From assembly GCA_007922305.1 (NCBI GenBank), contig ML677351.1:14302749-14366748 (forward strand): a stretch of DNA of 64,000 nucleotides, written 5' to 3'. Of this stretch, positions 63,253-64,000 are shown piece by piece. Under the pieces are notes generated by a model. That model did not search any database. It saw nothing but the letters and a program-made list of their open reading frames with translations, and had not been told where the DNA came from. A program made the position numbers and the translations under genes. Numbering within the stretch: the first letter of the stretch is position 1; every line of letters begins with the position of its first letter. Source of the stretch: Dermatemys mawii. Taxonomy: Eukaryota; Chordata; Testudines; Dermatemydidae.

Positions 63253-64000
63253 CAGGGGTGGGCAAACTTTTTGGCCCGAGGGCCACATTGGGGTTATAAA
63301 TTGTGTGGAGGGCCGGGTAGGGAAGGTTGTGCCTCCCCAAACAGTCTGGGCCCACCCCCATTCAACCCCCCACCCAATTCCCACCCCCTGACTGCCCCCC
63401 TCAGAATCTCCAACCCATTCAACTCACCTCCGCTCCTTGTCCCCTCATTGACCCCTTCCAGAGACCCCCCCACTCTAACTGCCCCCNNNNNNNNNNNNNN
63501 NNNNNNNNNNNNNNNNNNNNNNNNNNNNNNNNNNNNNNNNNNNNNNNNNNNNNNNNNNNNNNNNNNNNNNNNNNNNNNNNNNNNNNNNNNNNNNNNNNNN
63601 NNNNNNNNNNNNNNNNNNNNNNNNNNNNNNNNNNNNNNNNNNNNNNNNNNNNNNNNNNNNNNNNNNNNNNNNNNNNNNNNNNNNNNNNNNNNNNNNNNNN
63701 NNNNNNNNNNNNNNNNNNNNNNNNNNNNNNNNNNNNNNNNNNNNNNNNNNNNNNNNNNNNNNNNNNNNNNNNNNNNNNNNNNNNNNNNNNNNNNNNNNNN
63801 NNNNNNNNNNNNNNNNNNNNNNNNNNNNNNNNNNNNNNNNNNNNNNNNNNNNNNNNNNNNNNNNNNNNNNNNNNNNNNNNNNNNNNCCCCCCCACACCTT
63901 ACTCAGCTGGGCACTCCTCTGCCTGGCTCCCAGCCAGGGAGCGTGGAGCCAAGGGGCTCCCCGCGCTGCCCCGGCCAGGAACATGGGGCCCAGCGGCTCC
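63253..64000. mobile_element. hAT element, truncated by window edge and assembly gap
   Basis: Left end CAGGGGTGGGCAAACTTTTTGG then CCCGAGGGCCACATTGGGG, the same family as 59872-60513. The GC-rich interior is broken by N's at 63487-63886, and the right end lies outside the window. The two minus-strand frames spanning the N's are meaningless. Confidence 0.85.
63487..63886. other. Assembly gap (400 N)
   Basis: A block of exactly 400 N within the GC-rich interior of a hAT element, bordered by C-runs on both sides; probably sequence that was hard to read rather than a real 400-base interval. Confidence 0.98.

Noticed and set aside
63419..63984. Frames spanning the N block
   Set aside because: Most residues are undetermined; the known part is hAT sequence.
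1..64000. CRISPR arrays, operons, tRNA or rRNA genes
   Set aside because: None is expected in this kind of DNA and none was seen; the tandem repeats present are minisatellites or element interiors without spacer structure.

Overview
This window is vertebrate nuclear DNA. Exons are short, carry consensus GT-AG sites and lie in long introns crowded with interspersed repeats. The repeat mix is CR1 LINEs, Penelope-like elements with decayed hammerhead cores, hAT elements with 8-bp target duplications, Harbinger elements and palindromic TA-flanked MITEs. That mix suggests a sauropsid, most likely a turtle; this is inference from repeat style, not a database match.

Three genes are recognised, in the order and orientation known from human 1q24 (ILDR2 minus, MAEL plus, GPA33 minus). 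(1) At the left edge, 1475-1520 on the minus strand is the signal-peptide exon of ILDR2; the rest of that gene lies off the left end. (2) MAEL (maelstrom), on the plus strand, is complete: 12 coding exons from 9926 to 35813 join in frame to 410 codons plus a stop, starting in a CpG-rich, TATA-less promoter. (3) GPA33 (A33 antigen, a CTX-family immunoglobulin protein), on the minus strand, has exons 2-7 between 56535 and 48114: V-type Ig, C2-type Ig, transmembrane segment with a CCCC palmitoylation-type cluster, and acidic tail. Its signal-peptide exon was not located.

Layout: 1-1472 ILDR2 intron 1; 1521-9500 intergenic; 9500-10100 CpG-island promoter; 9926-35813 MAEL; 35814-48113 MAEL 3' UTR and intergenic sequence; 48114-56535 GPA33; 56536-63250 sequence upstream of GPA33 exon 2, probably intron 1; 63253-64000 a hAT element interrupted by a 400-base assembly gap (63487-63886).

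MAEL encodes a piRNA-pathway protein that silences transposons, yet its introns hold layered transposons. A 4.6-kb Harbinger element with both of its genes decayed carries a hAT element and a MITE inside it (intron 2). A CR1 LINE is split by a hAT element (intron 4). An antisense LTR-like block sits in intron 5, and most of intron 6 is hAT-derived. In GPA33, a hAT element with a perfect target duplication landed at branch-point distance from a 3' splice site. Two Penelope-like ends retain recognisable hammerhead-ribozyme architecture with catalytic guanines lost by changes that look like CpG decay.
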